From assembly GCF_036030735.1 (NCBI RefSeq), contig NZ_CP107928.1, positions 8,742,001-8,806,000 on the forward strand: 64,000 bases of DNA. Direction: 5' to 3'. The translations under genes were made by a program, and so were the position numbers. The stretch comes from Streptomyces sp. NBC_00425 (GTDB taxonomy: Bacteria; Actinomycetota; Actinomycetes; Streptomycetales; Streptomycetaceae). Of this stretch, positions 35,423 to 43,772 are shown piece by piece (position 1 is the first letter of the stretch; each line of letters starts with the position of its first letter). The notes under the pieces are model-generated. The model saw only the letters and a list, made by a program, of their open reading frames with translations, had not been told where the DNA came from and did not search any database.

Positions 35423-36525
35423 TGGCCACGATGCTTGCCCTGCGAGCGCACCAGGGCGCCGAAGCGCTCGTCCTGGACGAGCTGCCCGTCCCCGAGCCTG
35501 GTCCGCTCGACGTGGTCGTGAAAGTCGCCTCCGCCGGCCTGGCCCCGGGGATCATGCGCCTGCTGCGGATGGGAGCGCTGAAGCACCTGCCCACCACCCT
35601 CGGCCACGAGGCCGCAGGAGTCGTCTCCGCCGTCGGCCGCGATGTCACGGGCCACGCGGTCGGCGACCGGGTGCGGGTCCACCCCCTGCTGAACTGCCGT
35701 GAGTGCGACTACTGCCGTACCGGCCGGGACATGATGTGCGCCCAGCAGGCCATGCTCGGCCATGCCGCCTTCGGCGCTGCTCCGATGCCCCTGTACGAGC
35801 AGTACCACGACGGCGGACTCGCGGAATACGTCCGTGTTCCGCACTGGCTGATCGATTCCCTGCCGGACTCCGTCAGCTTCGACGTCGCGGCCAAGGTCCA
35901 GGATCTGGCCAACGCCGTGCGCGCACTCAAGTGCGCCGACCTTCCGGAACGGGCCACTCTCGTGGTCACCGCCGCGACCGGCACCATGGGAACCGCGACG
36001 GTCAAACTCGCGGAGCACTTCGGAGTCGCCCGTCTTGTCCTCGTAGGCCGTGACACAGAGCGCCTCCAGCGCGTCGCGGGGCTCGCCGGCGGCATACCGG
36101 CCGGCATCGTCGCACTCGACGAACTCCCTGAGGACTGGTCGACCGACGGCACTCTCACCCGCAGGCTGCGCCGGCTGGCACCGGCCGGAGCCCACGCCGT
36201 CATCGACTTCATCCCGGACGGTCCCGCCCTCGGCCAGACCATGGCCGGCATGGCCACCGGCGGCACACTCGTGCACATGGGCGGCAACTCCACCCCGCTG
36301 TCGCTGCCCCCTATCGCCCTGATGATGCACTGCTGGCGCTTCGTCGCCACTCGTGCGTGCACCCGCCAGGACACGACGGATGTCCTTCGGCTGCTCGAGA
36401 CGGGCACCCTCACCGCCGACGAGCTCATCACCCATCGGTTCCCGCTCACCGAAGCGCTCAAGGCCATGGACGCCATAGAGCAACGTGCCGACGACCCGAT
36501 GTGGATGACCGTGATCAACCCCTGA
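35422..36525 (+). CDS. Zinc-type alcohol dehydrogenase-like protein
   Basis: This 367-aa MDR enzyme has the structural zinc set (CRECDYCRTGRDMMC) and GHEAAG. The usual catalytic Cys (GVCHTD-type) is missing: the segment reads ASAGLAPGIMRLLRMG. The nucleotide-binding motif is VVTAATGTMGTATVKLAE. Without the Cys ligand the catalytic zinc may be absent, so a quinone/enone reductase or a different reaction is possible. It overlaps the cupin gene (TGATG), so the two are translated together and probably act in one pathway. A hairpin follows at 36547. Confidence 0.8.
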   Translation: MATMLALRAHQGAEALVLDELPVPEPGPLDVVVKVASAGLAPGIMRLLRMGALKHLPTTLGHEAAGVVSAVGRDVTGHAVGDRVRVHPLLNCRECDYCRTGRDMMCAQQAMLGHAAFGAAPMPLYEQYHDGGLAEYVRVPHWLIDSLPDSVSFDVAAKVQDLANAVRALKCADLPERATLVVTAATGTMGTATVKLAEHFGVARLVLVGRDTERLQRVAGLAGGIPAGIVALDELPEDWSTDGTLTRRLRRLAPAGAHAVIDFIPDGPALGQTMAGMATGGTLVHMGGNSTPLSLPPIALMMHCWRFVATRACTRQDTTDVLRLLETGTLTADELITHRFPLTEALKAMDAIEQRADDPMWMTVINP

Positions 36526-36546
36526 CCCGACGCACGAGCACCGTCA

Positions 36547-36562
36547 CGGCTCCGAGGAGCCG
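36547..36562. terminator. Hairpin after the dehydrogenase gene
   Basis: CGGCTCC-GA-GGAGCCG (7-bp arms, tight loop) lies 22 bases past the stop at 36525 and just before the end of the minus-strand TetR remnant. Confidence 0.45.
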
Positions 36563-36564
36563 CC

Positions 36565-36930
36565 TCACAACAGCGGGAGGAGGCCAGGAAGTGTCCGAAT
36601 CAGAAGCCGTACGCAGCCAGGAACCGCCCGTTCGCGGTGGTCGGGGCGGCCGGGCTCAGCGGCGCGGATGACGTCGAAGGACAGGTCCTCCTTGCCGCTC
36701 CGGCGGCGGTAGATGGCCGCCTTGTCGACGCCGGCGGTGCGGGCGGCGCGTTCGACGGAGAGATCGGCCAACGGAACACCGTCCTCGCACAGTTCCGTCA
36801 GCGCTTCCAGAATCGCCTGTTCCACGGCCTTGCTGCGGGGACGACCGTGGGTGGAACCGTACGACGGCGCATGGCTCTCCGTCCTTTCACTCGCAGCGCA
36901 CCGGTGAACGTCGCACGTCCGCGCGGTCAC
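36565..36930 (-). pseudogene. TetR-family regulator, DNA-binding domain only
   Basis: The 121 codons contain one TetR HTH (SKAVEQAILEALTELCEDGVPLADLSVERAARTAGVDKAAIYRRRSGKEDLSFDVIRA). They end in unrelated sequence at the point where the helical ligand domain (about 110 residues) should begin. The start appears to be GTG. A lone HTH might still bind DNA, but without the dimerisation helices this is unlikely. Confidence 0.65.
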
Positions 36931-37192
36931 GCCGCCCGCGGAGCAGCACCCACCTGCGCCTGAAGACCCGTGTCCCGCTCAGGCCCGGCTGCGCGCGGTG
37001 CGCGCGAAGCGCCGGCACGCAGGACAACGAACGGCGTCACCCACCCGCACGGCGATGGCCGCGTGGCGGCGGCCCGGGCCCGGGTGGACCAGGCGGCACG
37101 GCACGGGTGGGGTCACGCAGCGAACAGCGGCGGGGCCCGTGAAGGCCACCCCCCAGGGCTCCACCCGTACCCCTGTGGCAGTTGGCCGGGCG

Positions 37193-38257
37193 TCAGGGCA
37201 GGAGGATGACTTTGCCGGTCTGTCGTTGGCTTTCGAGGTAGGTGTGGGCTTCGGCTGCTTCTTCGAGGGGGTAGGCGCGGTCGATGATCGGGGTGATCTT
37301 CTTGTCTGCCAGCAGTTCCAGGCACAGTTGTTGGTCGCGCAGAGTGGCACCGCGCACGCTGGCGATCTTGACCTGTTGGCCGATGAGGGCGAGTGCGTCC
37401 AGTTCGAGGCGGGATCCCTGGTCGGTCGGTGTGCCAAGGACGATGACCGTGCCGCCGAGGCGTGTGCAGGCAAGGGAGAGCTGGAAGAAGTCGTTGCCGC
37501 CGACGCAGTCCCAGACGGCGTCGGCGCCCAGGCCGTGGGTCAGCTCGCGTATCTGTGCCGGCATCCGGGGGTCGGTGGAGTGCACGATGTGGTCGTAGCC
37601 GAGCCTGCCGAGTGCTTCGTCGCGGTCCGGCTTCGTTGTGGTGCCGATGACGGTGGCCCCGCTCAGCTTGGCCAGTTGTGCGCAGGCGATCGCCATTCCG
37701 CCGCTGGCGCCGGTGATGACCACCGTGTCGCCGGGGCCGACGGGCGCTTGCCGGGCGCAGTTGAGCGGGGTGGTGTAGGTCCACATGGTGGCCGCGGCCG
37801 TCTCGTAGTCGACGCCGTCGGGGATGGGCAGGACGGCGTCCTGGCGACGCGCGACGTACTGGGCGTATCCGCCGAAGACCTGGTGTCCGGGATAGGCGGT
37901 GTCGACACACAGGTTTTCGAGTCCGCGTACGCACAGGGCGCAGTTGCGGCATGGCGGGTGCGGAAGCTGGACCGCCCTGTCGCCGGTGCGCCAGCGGGTG
38001 ACGTTCTCGCCGGTGGCGACGATCTCACCGGCCGCGTCACGGCCGAGCTGGAACGGCAGGGGCCAGGCCGGCCGTCCCGGGAGAGGCTGCGGCAGGTTGC
38101 CCGAGCGGTAGCGCAGGTCCCAGCTGTTGACGGCCGTGGCGTGCACGCGCAACAAGACGTCGTCGGGGCCGATGTCGGGGATCGGTGCCTCGATGTACTT
38201 GAGCACCTCGGGCCCGCCATGTTCGAACAGGCGGACCGCCATCATGGTCTGTTCCAC
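37193..38257 (-). CDS. Zinc-binding dehydrogenase (MDR family)
   Basis: This 354-aa enzyme begins VEQTMMAVRLFEHGGPEVLKYIEAPIPD. It has structural-zinc cysteines (CRNCALCVRGLENLC), GRDAAGEIVATG in place of the catalytic GHE motif, and the cofactor motif VVITGASGGMAIACAQLAK. As in other members with NSWDLR instead of a Cys, the catalytic zinc is probably absent. GAAGGA lies 8 nt before the GTG at 38257, which is preferred over a GTG 6 bases upstream. It is a single gene on the minus strand, divergent from the Tat amidohydrolase. Confidence 0.82.
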   Translation of the reverse strand: MEQTMMAVRLFEHGGPEVLKYIEAPIPDIGPDDVLLRVHATAVNSWDLRYRSGNLPQPLPGRPAWPLPFQLGRDAAGEIVATGENVTRWRTGDRAVQLPHPPCRNCALCVRGLENLCVDTAYPGHQVFGGYAQYVARRQDAVLPIPDGVDYETAAATMWTYTTPLNCARQAPVGPGDTVVITGASGGMAIACAQLAKLSGATVIGTTTKPDRDEALGRLGYDHIVHSTDPRMPAQIRELTHGLGADAVWDCVGGNDFFQLSLACTRLGGTVIVLGTPTDQGSRLELDALALIGQQVKIASVRGATLRDQQLCLELLADKKITPIIDRAYPLEEAAEAHTYLESQRQTGKVILLP

Positions 38258-38522
38258 TCTCACGTTCCTTCAGATCGTTACGCGGTTCATCGCAGGCCCG
38301 GCACGGCCGCCGGCACCTCACCCGCCCCGGGAAGACCCTGCGCGAGCAGACCCCGACCATGCGGCTCATCCGGGGCGGACCAGAGAACTGACCAGTCTGA
38401 CGATCCGGGGTAGCCCGTTTGCGTGGCCTGGCCGTGGCGGTCGGTACAGGTTGACAGACCGCCCAGGTTCTTGACTGCGAGTCATGAGATGCGGCCGAGC
38501 ATGTCCGGCTACGTTACTGGTC
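38258..38522. other. Divergent intergenic region
   Basis: This region separates the minus-strand dehydrogenase from the rightward promoter at 38523. No gene was recognised. The frame that continues into the amidohydrolase is open here, but it shows no homology before 38811. Confidence 0.4.
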
Positions 38523-38568
38523 TTGACTGGAAAATATCCTAGAACTAGCTTGGCTCCAGTTCAAGAGA
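38523..38568 (+). promoter_or_regulatory. Promoter with GTTCAAGAGA start-site element
   Basis: TTGACT (38523-38528), a 17-bp spacer, TAGCTT (38546-38551), 7 nt, then GTTCAAGAGA (38559-38568). This is the best -35/-10 pair of the three promoters that share the element (the others are at 33187-33210 and 33256-33300). The leader to the ATG at 38811 is about 250 bases. Confidence 0.65.
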
Positions 38569-38810
38569 GGGAGTGGGTAGCAGCCCACGTCACCCAGGAG
38601 CGCTCTGGAGCGCGACCCGGTCGCCGGACGCGGCCCGTCAACTCTGCGAGCCGGTCACGACCAGCCCACTCCCTGCCTGCCGCCATGCCTTCGACGGCTG
38701 CGGCTCCAAGGGTCATCGGCCTGATCGCGAACGACGCGCACCCTCGCGGAGCGCAACAGCCATTGGCAGGACCCTGGCAATCACCCGCGCGCCCCAGAGG
38801 GAGAGTGGAC

Positions 38811-40016
38811 ATGCCCGACGACCGTTCCTTCCAAGCCATGAATCCGCCCGCTGAGCCCCGTACCGAGCCTCCTGCCGAGTCCACCCGGCGAAGATTCATC
38901 GCCGCTACTGCCGCTGCCGGAGGAGCCGCCATGGTCGGCGGTCTGGCCGGGGGGCAACCCGCGCTCGCCGCCGAGGCGGTGTCCGGCAGTCGTGCCTCCA
39001 CGGCGGGGGCCGGCTCAAAGGGACATCGGCATGCCGAAACAAAGGAGAAGAAGATGCGCATCGTGGCCGTGGAAGAGGCGTTCTCCATTCCTGGAGCCAT
39101 CCGGCAGGAGGGAGCGATCCGTCAGCGCTTGGAGGCGCCAGAGGCGATCAAGCAGGAGTGGTTCCGTCGCCTGGACGATCTGACCGACCTGCGCCTGGCG
39201 GACATGGATGCCAACGGCGTCGATGTCCAGGTCCTCTCGTACGCCACGCCGGGCTTGGAAGTGATCGAGGACCCGGCGGAGGCGGTGGCCGTCGCGCGGC
39301 GGGTCAACGACCATCTTGCCAAGGCGGTCGCCGCACATCCGAAACGGTTCGCGGGCTTCGCGGTCCTTCCGCTGCAGGACCCCAAGGCCGCGGTCGTGGA
39401 GCTGCGCCGAGCGGTGAAGGAACTCGGGCTCAAAGGCGTGCTGTACAACGACCATGTGCGGGGGCACTACCTGGACGAGCCGCAGTTCAGGCCGGTATGG
39501 GCTGAACTGGAGCGCCTCGGTGTGACGCTGTATCTGCATCCGGCCGTTGTCCCGGCCGACAACTGGCGCGTCTTCGACGGGTACCCCGTGCTGGTCGGGC
39601 CGTCGTGGGGGTGGACCGCGACGACGGGTGCCCATGCGCTCCGGTTGATCTACGGCGGTGTGTTCGACGAGTTCCCGCGCGCGTCGGTGATGTTGGGCCA
39701 CATGGGCGAGCTGCTGCCGTTCCAGATGGCCAGGCTCGACAGCCGCTACGGCCAGGTGCCCCCCGAGCGCAGGGTGCAACACCTGCCCTCGTACTACCTG
39801 CGGAACAACGTGTACGTCACCACCAGCGGAGTCATGTCGCACGCCGCGCTGCTGGGAGCCGTCCATGCCGTGGGTGTCGACCGGGTCCTGTTCTCCATCG
39901 ACTACCCGTTCGAGTCCAGTGCTGCGGCGGTGGAATTCCTGCGCTCCGCACCGTACGCGCCGGCCGACCTCGCGAGCATCGCGCACGGCAACGCCGAGCG
40001 CGTTCTGGGACTGTGA
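38811..40016 (+). CDS. Tat-leader amidohydrolase, 2,3-dihydroxybenzoate/resorcylate decarboxylase-like
   Basis: This 401-aa protein starts with a twin-arginine signal (STRRRFIAATAAAGG...ALAAEA, about residues 24-55). From Met82 the mature part is a full-length amidohydrolase-2/ACMSD-type barrel: MRIVAVEEAF, a metal His in YLHPAVV, HMGE in VMLGHMGELLPFQMAR, and FSIDYPFES. These fit non-oxidative decarboxylases of dihydroxybenzoates. A second start with an ideal ribosome site (AAGGAG, 6 nt, ATG 39054) lies inside the frame, so a cytosolic 320-aa form is possible. The Tat part is close to that of PaoA at 16577. A hairpin terminator follows. Confidence 0.85.
   Translation: MPDDRSFQAMNPPAEPRTEPPAESTRRRFIAATAAAGGAAMVGGLAGGQPALAAEAVSGSRASTAGAGSKGHRHAETKEKKMRIVAVEEAFSIPGAIRQEGAIRQRLEAPEAIKQEWFRRLDDLTDLRLADMDANGVDVQVLSYATPGLEVIEDPAEAVAVARRVNDHLAKAVAAHPKRFAGFAVLPLQDPKAAVVELRRAVKELGLKGVLYNDHVRGHYLDEPQFRPVWAELERLGVTLYLHPAVVPADNWRVFDGYPVLVGPSWGWTATTGAHALRLIYGGVFDEFPRASVMLGHMGELLPFQMARLDSRYGQVPPERRVQHLPSYYLRNNVYVTTSGVMSHAALLGAVHAVGVDRVLFSIDYPFESSAAAVEFLRSAPYAPADLASIAHGNAERVLGL
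39042..39056 (+). promoter_or_regulatory. Internal ribosome-binding site and start codon
   Basis: AAGGAG (39042-39047), a 6-nt spacer and ATG (39054) lie in frame inside the amidohydrolase gene. They coincide exactly with the N-terminus expected for cytosolic relatives. In the long form the site is translated as TKEKKM. Confidence 0.6.
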
Positions 40017-40187
40017 CGAGCCACGATGCTCAAGCGTTGACGAACTCTCGCCCCCGCTGATGAACGACGTTCGCGCCCAGCCGGTGGGTCGGCGGCGCGG
40101 GCTGGGGCCGCTCTGGAGAACGACTACAGCTGCCGCCTTCACCGGGTGCCCTTCGCAGAGGTCGTACGGCATGCCTCGAAGACGCTA

Positions 40188-40227
40188 CGGCGCACGCCAC
40201 CATGCGGTTTGACGGTGGCGTGCGCCG
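40188..40227. terminator. Bidirectional terminator hairpin
   Basis: CGGCGCACGCCACC (40188-40201) pairs perfectly with 40214-40227 across 12 nt. It lies between the convergent ends of the amidohydrolase (+) and the IclR regulator (-). Confidence 0.7.
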
Positions 40228-40234
40228 CCGCCGT

Positions 40235-41008
40235 TCACAGACCCTGACCGATCTCCCGCGCTGTCGCGAGCAGGGGTTCGGACAGTTCGGCGAGCCGTGC
40301 GCGGGTGCAGCGGACGGACGGAGCCGCCACGACCACGGCTGCTACGGCGACGCCCGTACGGTCGCGCACGCACGCGCCGACGGCGTGCACTCCGCGCTCG
40401 CTCTCCTGAAAATTGAGGGCGTAGCCGTGGCGGCGCACGGACACCAGCTCCTTCATCAGGCTCTCGAAGTCCTTGGGAGCTCTGGCCCGGTCCTCGGGGA
40501 GCCCGTTGGGGTAGAGAGCCCGGAGCCGGTCAGTCGGCAGTGCGGCGAGCAGGGCCTTGCCGCCCGAGGTCACGTGGGCGGGCAGGAGTGTGCCGGTGCG
40601 GTAGCTGACGCGCAGCGCCTGTGAGCCTTCCACGCCGTCGAGGAAGCGGCTGCCGTTGCCCTCGAGCACCATCAGGTGGGTCGTCTCCCGGACGGCGTCC
40701 GCCAGCCGTTGCAGGTGGGGATGGGCGATGGTGATCAGGTCCGGAGGAGGGGGCGCCTGGCTTCCCCTGATCGCCTGCAGAGCCGGCCCCGGCCGGTACA
40801 CCTTGTGGCGGTCCTGCACGGCGAATCCCTCGAAGACGAGCATCGCGAGGATCCGGTGCGCGGTCGAGCGCGCGACGCCGAGCCGGTCGGCGACGTCCAT
40901 CACCCGAAGCTCGTCGAGCTCGTGCAGCAGCCGGACGACGCGCAGGGCGTTGCCGGCGGCGCTCACCGGATACGAGGGGCTCGGCGAGGGGCTGCTTGAA
41001 TTCTCCAT
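40235..41008 (-). CDS. IclR-family regulator of the gentisate/salicylate operon
   Basis: This 257-aa protein has an N-terminal winged HTH (ALRVVRLLHELDELRVMDVADRLGVARSTAHRILAMLVFEGFAV, about residues 20-65). The IclR effector domain follows (HLMVLEGNGSRFLDGVEGSQALRVSYRTG; LPAHVTSGGKALLAAL; GYALNFQESERGVHAVGACV). IclR proteins commonly sense aromatic acids and sit next to the operon they control. It is divergent from gentisate dioxygenase with 122 bases between; the inverted repeat at 41021-41044 is a probable operator. Confidence 0.9.
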   Translation of the reverse strand: MENSSSPSPSPSYPVSAAGNALRVVRLLHELDELRVMDVADRLGVARSTAHRILAMLVFEGFAVQDRHKVYRPGPALQAIRGSQAPPPPDLITIAHPHLQRLADAVRETTHLMVLEGNGSRFLDGVEGSQALRVSYRTGTLLPAHVTSGGKALLAALPTDRLRALYPNGLPEDRARAPKDFESLMKELVSVRRHGYALNFQESERGVHAVGACVRDRTGVAVAAVVVAAPSVRCTRARLAELSEPLLATAREIGQGL

Positions 41009-41020
41009 AGAGGAATTCTA

Positions 41021-41044
41021 CCCCTCATAGATTCCGGTGAGGGG
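41021..41044. promoter_or_regulatory. Inverted repeat, probable IclR operator
   Basis: CCCCTCA (41021-41027) and TGAGGGG (41038-41044) have 7-bp perfect arms one helical turn apart. They lie in the divergent promoter region 13 bases upstream of the IclR start and before the sdg-type operon. A possible -10 (TAGCGT, 41056-41061) lies just to the right. Confidence 0.55.
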
Positions 41045-41130
41045 AAATCGCGGCGTAGCGTCAGGGACGGCGCAGAACGATGCGCGCTTCTTCCGGCGGT
41101 CGCCGTACGACACGAACGTGGAGGTTTTCC

Positions 41131-42207
41131 ATGACCGACACCACCAGCGAACAGACCGAGCGCAAGCTGCTCGACGAGCTCTACGCGGATTTCGAGGACG
41201 CGGGCCTGATCCCGCTGTGGACCCAGGTGGACGGCCTCATGCCGATGGTGCCGCAGCCAGCCGCGGTGCCGCACCTGTGGCGGTGGGCGGAGCTGCTGCC
41301 CATCGCACAGCGCTCCGGAGAGCTCGTGCCGGTGGGGCGTGGCGGCGAGCGCCGCGCCATGGCCCTGTCCAACCCCGGTCTTCCGGGCCTGCCTTACGCC
41401 ACCCCGACGCTGTGGACCGCGATCCAGTACCTGGGACCGCGCGAGGTCGCGCCCTCGCACCGGCACAGCCAGGGCGCCTTCCGGTTCGTGGTCGAAGGCG
41501 AGGGCGTGTGGACCAACGTCGACGGGGACGCGGTGGCGATGCGACGGGGTGACCTGCTGCTCACGCCGAGCTGGGCCTTCCACGAGCACCAGAACGTCAC
41601 CGATGAGCCGATGGCCTGGCTCGACGGCCTGGACATCCCGCTCGTCTCCGAGCTGGACGCCGGCTTCTTCGAATTCGGCCCCGACGAGCTCTCCACCCGT
41701 GAAACCCCCGAGCGCTCGCGCGGCCAGCGACTGTGGGGCCACCCCGGACTGCGCCCGATCAGCCGGCCTGACCAGCCCAACTCCCCGCTGAACGCGTACC
41801 GCTGGGAGCACACCGATGCCGCTCTGACCGCCCAGCTGGAACTGGAGGACGAGGGCGTCCCCGGCGTGCTCGAGCCCGGGCACGCCGGAGTCCGCTTCTC
41901 GAACCCCACCACCGGCAAGGACGCCCTGGTCACGATGCGCACCGAGATGCGCCGTCTGAGGGCCGGCGCCCGGACCACCCCGGTGCGCACAACCGGCTCC
42001 GCGGTCTGGCAGGTGTTCGAGGGCGAGGCGGTCGCCCAGGTCGGCGACAAGGTCTTCGAGATCGCCAAGGGCGACCTGTTCGTCGTCCCCTCCTGGTGCG
42101 AGGTCTCGCTGTCCGCCCGCACCCAGGTCGACCTCTTCCGCTTCAGCGACGAGCCCGTCTACGAGGCCCTCGGTCTCGCCCGTACCTCCCGAGGAGAACA
42201 CAAGTGA
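41131..42207 (+). CDS. sdgD: Gentisate 1,2-dioxygenase
   Basis: This 358-aa double-cupin Fe(II) dioxygenase opens gentisate between C1 and C2 to give maleylpyruvate. The iron site is in the first cupin (SHRHSQGAFRFVVEGEG and TPSWAFHEHQN). The second cupin (TGSAVWQVFEGEAVAQVGD) is structural. Length and motifs match bacterial gentisate dioxygenases, including SdgD of the Streptomyces salicylate pathway. GGAGG lies 7 nt before the ATG. It is the first gene of a tightly packed seven-step operon, and the next start overlaps its stop (GTGA). Confidence 0.93.
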   Translation: MTDTTSEQTERKLLDELYADFEDAGLIPLWTQVDGLMPMVPQPAAVPHLWRWAELLPIAQRSGELVPVGRGGERRAMALSNPGLPGLPYATPTLWTAIQYLGPREVAPSHRHSQGAFRFVVEGEGVWTNVDGDAVAMRRGDLLLTPSWAFHEHQNVTDEPMAWLDGLDIPLVSELDAGFFEFGPDELSTRETPERSRGQRLWGHPGLRPISRPDQPNSPLNAYRWEHTDAALTAQLELEDEGVPGVLEPGHAGVRFSNPTTGKDALVTMRTEMRRLRAGARTTPVRTTGSAVWQVFEGEAVAQVGDKVFEIAKGDLFVVPSWCEVSLSARTQVDLFRFSDEPVYEALGLARTSRGEHK

Positions 42208-43034
42208 AGCTCGCCACCATCCGCGTCAACGGCACCACGCGCGCCGTCCGCATCGATGAAGACAAGGCGGTGGACCTGGGCGACAGCGACCTGGCGGTCT
42301 TCCTGCGCCACGGTGACTGGGCGACGCGTGCCGCGGACGCCGACGGTGAGACGTACGAAGGCCCACTGGACTACGCCCCCGTGGTCGTCGCCCCGGAGAA
42401 GGTCGTGTGCGTCGGTCTCAACTACCGCACCCACATTCTGGAGATGGGCCGCGAACTCCCCTCGCACCCCACGCTGTTCTCCAAGTTCGCGCGGGTGCTG
42501 GTCGGCGCGTACGACGACGTGACCCTGCCCGCCGCGTCCACGCAGATGGACTGGGAGGCCGAGCTCGGCGTCGTCATCGGTGCCGAGGTCCGGCACGCCG
42601 ACACGGAGCAGGCGCGGGCCGCGATCGCCGGGTACACCGTGCTCAACGATGTCACCGCCCGCGATTGGCAGTACCGCACCACCCAGTGGGACCAGGGCAA
42701 GAACTTCGAGGCCACCACACCCATCGGACCGTGGCTGGTGACCGCCGACGACCCCACGGTCTCCGCACAGGGCCTGAACCTGACGTGTGAGGTCGACGGC
42801 GACACGGTCCAGAAGGCCGACACCGGTGACCTCGTCTTCGACCCGGCCGCACTGATCGCGTACCTGTCCGAGATCGTCACCCTCGTGCCCGGCGACGTGA
42901 TCGCCACCGGCACTCCGGGCGGGGTCGGCCACGCCCGCAAGCCCGCCCGCTATCTGCAGGACGGAACACTCCTCGTCACCCGGATCGAGGGAATCGGCGA
43001 GACCCGCAACACCTGCCGTCGGGAGACGCGGTGA
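42204..43034 (+). CDS. Fumarylpyruvate hydrolase (FAH family)
   Basis: This 276-aa fumarylacetoacetate hydrolase-fold enzyme has KVVCVGLNYRTHILEMG, the metal-binding acidic motif in MDWEAELGVVIG, NDVTARDWQ, and the C-terminal GDVIATGTPGGVG. In this operon the substrate should be fumarylpyruvate, cut to fumarate and pyruvate, the last step of the gentisate route. It starts with GTG overlapping the dioxygenase stop, with GAGGAG upstream, and overlaps the isomerase by 4 bases. Confidence 0.9.
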   Translation: MKLATIRVNGTTRAVRIDEDKAVDLGDSDLAVFLRHGDWATRAADADGETYEGPLDYAPVVVAPEKVVCVGLNYRTHILEMGRELPSHPTLFSKFARVLVGAYDDVTLPAASTQMDWEAELGVVIGAEVRHADTEQARAAIAGYTVLNDVTARDWQYRTTQWDQGKNFEATTPIGPWLVTADDPTVSAQGLNLTCEVDGDTVQKADTGDLVFDPAALIAYLSEIVTLVPGDVIATGTPGGVGHARKPARYLQDGTLLVTRIEGIGETRNTCRRETR

Positions 43035-43756
43035 GCGAACGCCCGGCCGCGATGCTGGGGCGAGTGACCAAGGGCACGGCGGCCTTCGAAGCCGCCGTGC
43101 ACCGGCTGACCGACCCAGGATTCACCAGGCCTTCGTATCTGCCGGGCTGGAGCCGCGCCCACGTGGTCGCCCACGTCGCCCGTAACGCCGATGCACTCGT
43201 CAACCTGCTGACCTGGGCGCGTACCGGTGTCGAGACGCCCATGTACGCAAGCGGCGACCAGCGTGCGCGGGAGATAGAGGAGGGTGCCCGGCAGCCGGCC
43301 GAAAAGCTGCGTGCCGAGCTGCTCGCGGCCGACGGCCGTCTCGCCGGGGAGCTCGCCGCCCTGCCCGACGAGTGCTGGGCGGCGACCGTGCGCACCGCGC
43401 GAGGCCGTGAGGTGCCCGCCTCTCAGGTGCCCTGGATGCGGGTGCGGGAGGTATGGGTCCACACCGTCGACATGGACATGGGCGCCAGCTTCGACGATGT
43501 CCCGCACGATGTGTGCGTGGCCCTGGTCGACGACGTGGCCGCATCCTTCCAGGGTCGACCGGACTGCCCCTCCGTCCGGCTGCAGTCCGAGGACGGCGCT
43601 CACACCTGGCTGCTGGGCGACTCGGTCGACGTCGAGCCGGTCGTGGTCAGTGGTGGTCTGCCCAGCCTGGCCGCCTACGTGACCGGGCGCCCCGTGCCCG
43701 GTCCCTTGTACCCGACCGGCGGGGGATTCCTGCCGAAGCTGCCCGCGTGGCTGTGA
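43031..43756 (+). CDS. Mycothiol-dependent maleylpyruvate isomerase
   Basis: This 241-aa MDMPI/DinB-fold protein has the metal triad of mycothiol-dependent isomerases: His in RAHVVAHVARNADAL (about His48) and the Glu/His pair in VREVWVHTVDMD. It turns maleylpyruvate into fumarylpyruvate with mycothiol as cofactor, replacing the glutathione enzyme of proteobacteria. This is evidence for an actinobacterial host. It overlaps the hydrolase by 4 bases. Confidence 0.92.
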   Translation: MSERPAAMLGRVTKGTAAFEAAVHRLTDPGFTRPSYLPGWSRAHVVAHVARNADALVNLLTWARTGVETPMYASGDQRAREIEEGARQPAEKLRAELLAADGRLAGELAALPDECWAATVRTARGREVPASQVPWMRVREVWVHTVDMDMGASFDDVPHDVCVALVDDVAASFQGRPDCPSVRLQSEDGAHTWLLGDSVDVEPVVVSGGLPSLAAYVTGRPVPGPLYPTGGGFLPKLPAWL

Positions 43757-43772
43757 GCACGAAGGAAAGACG

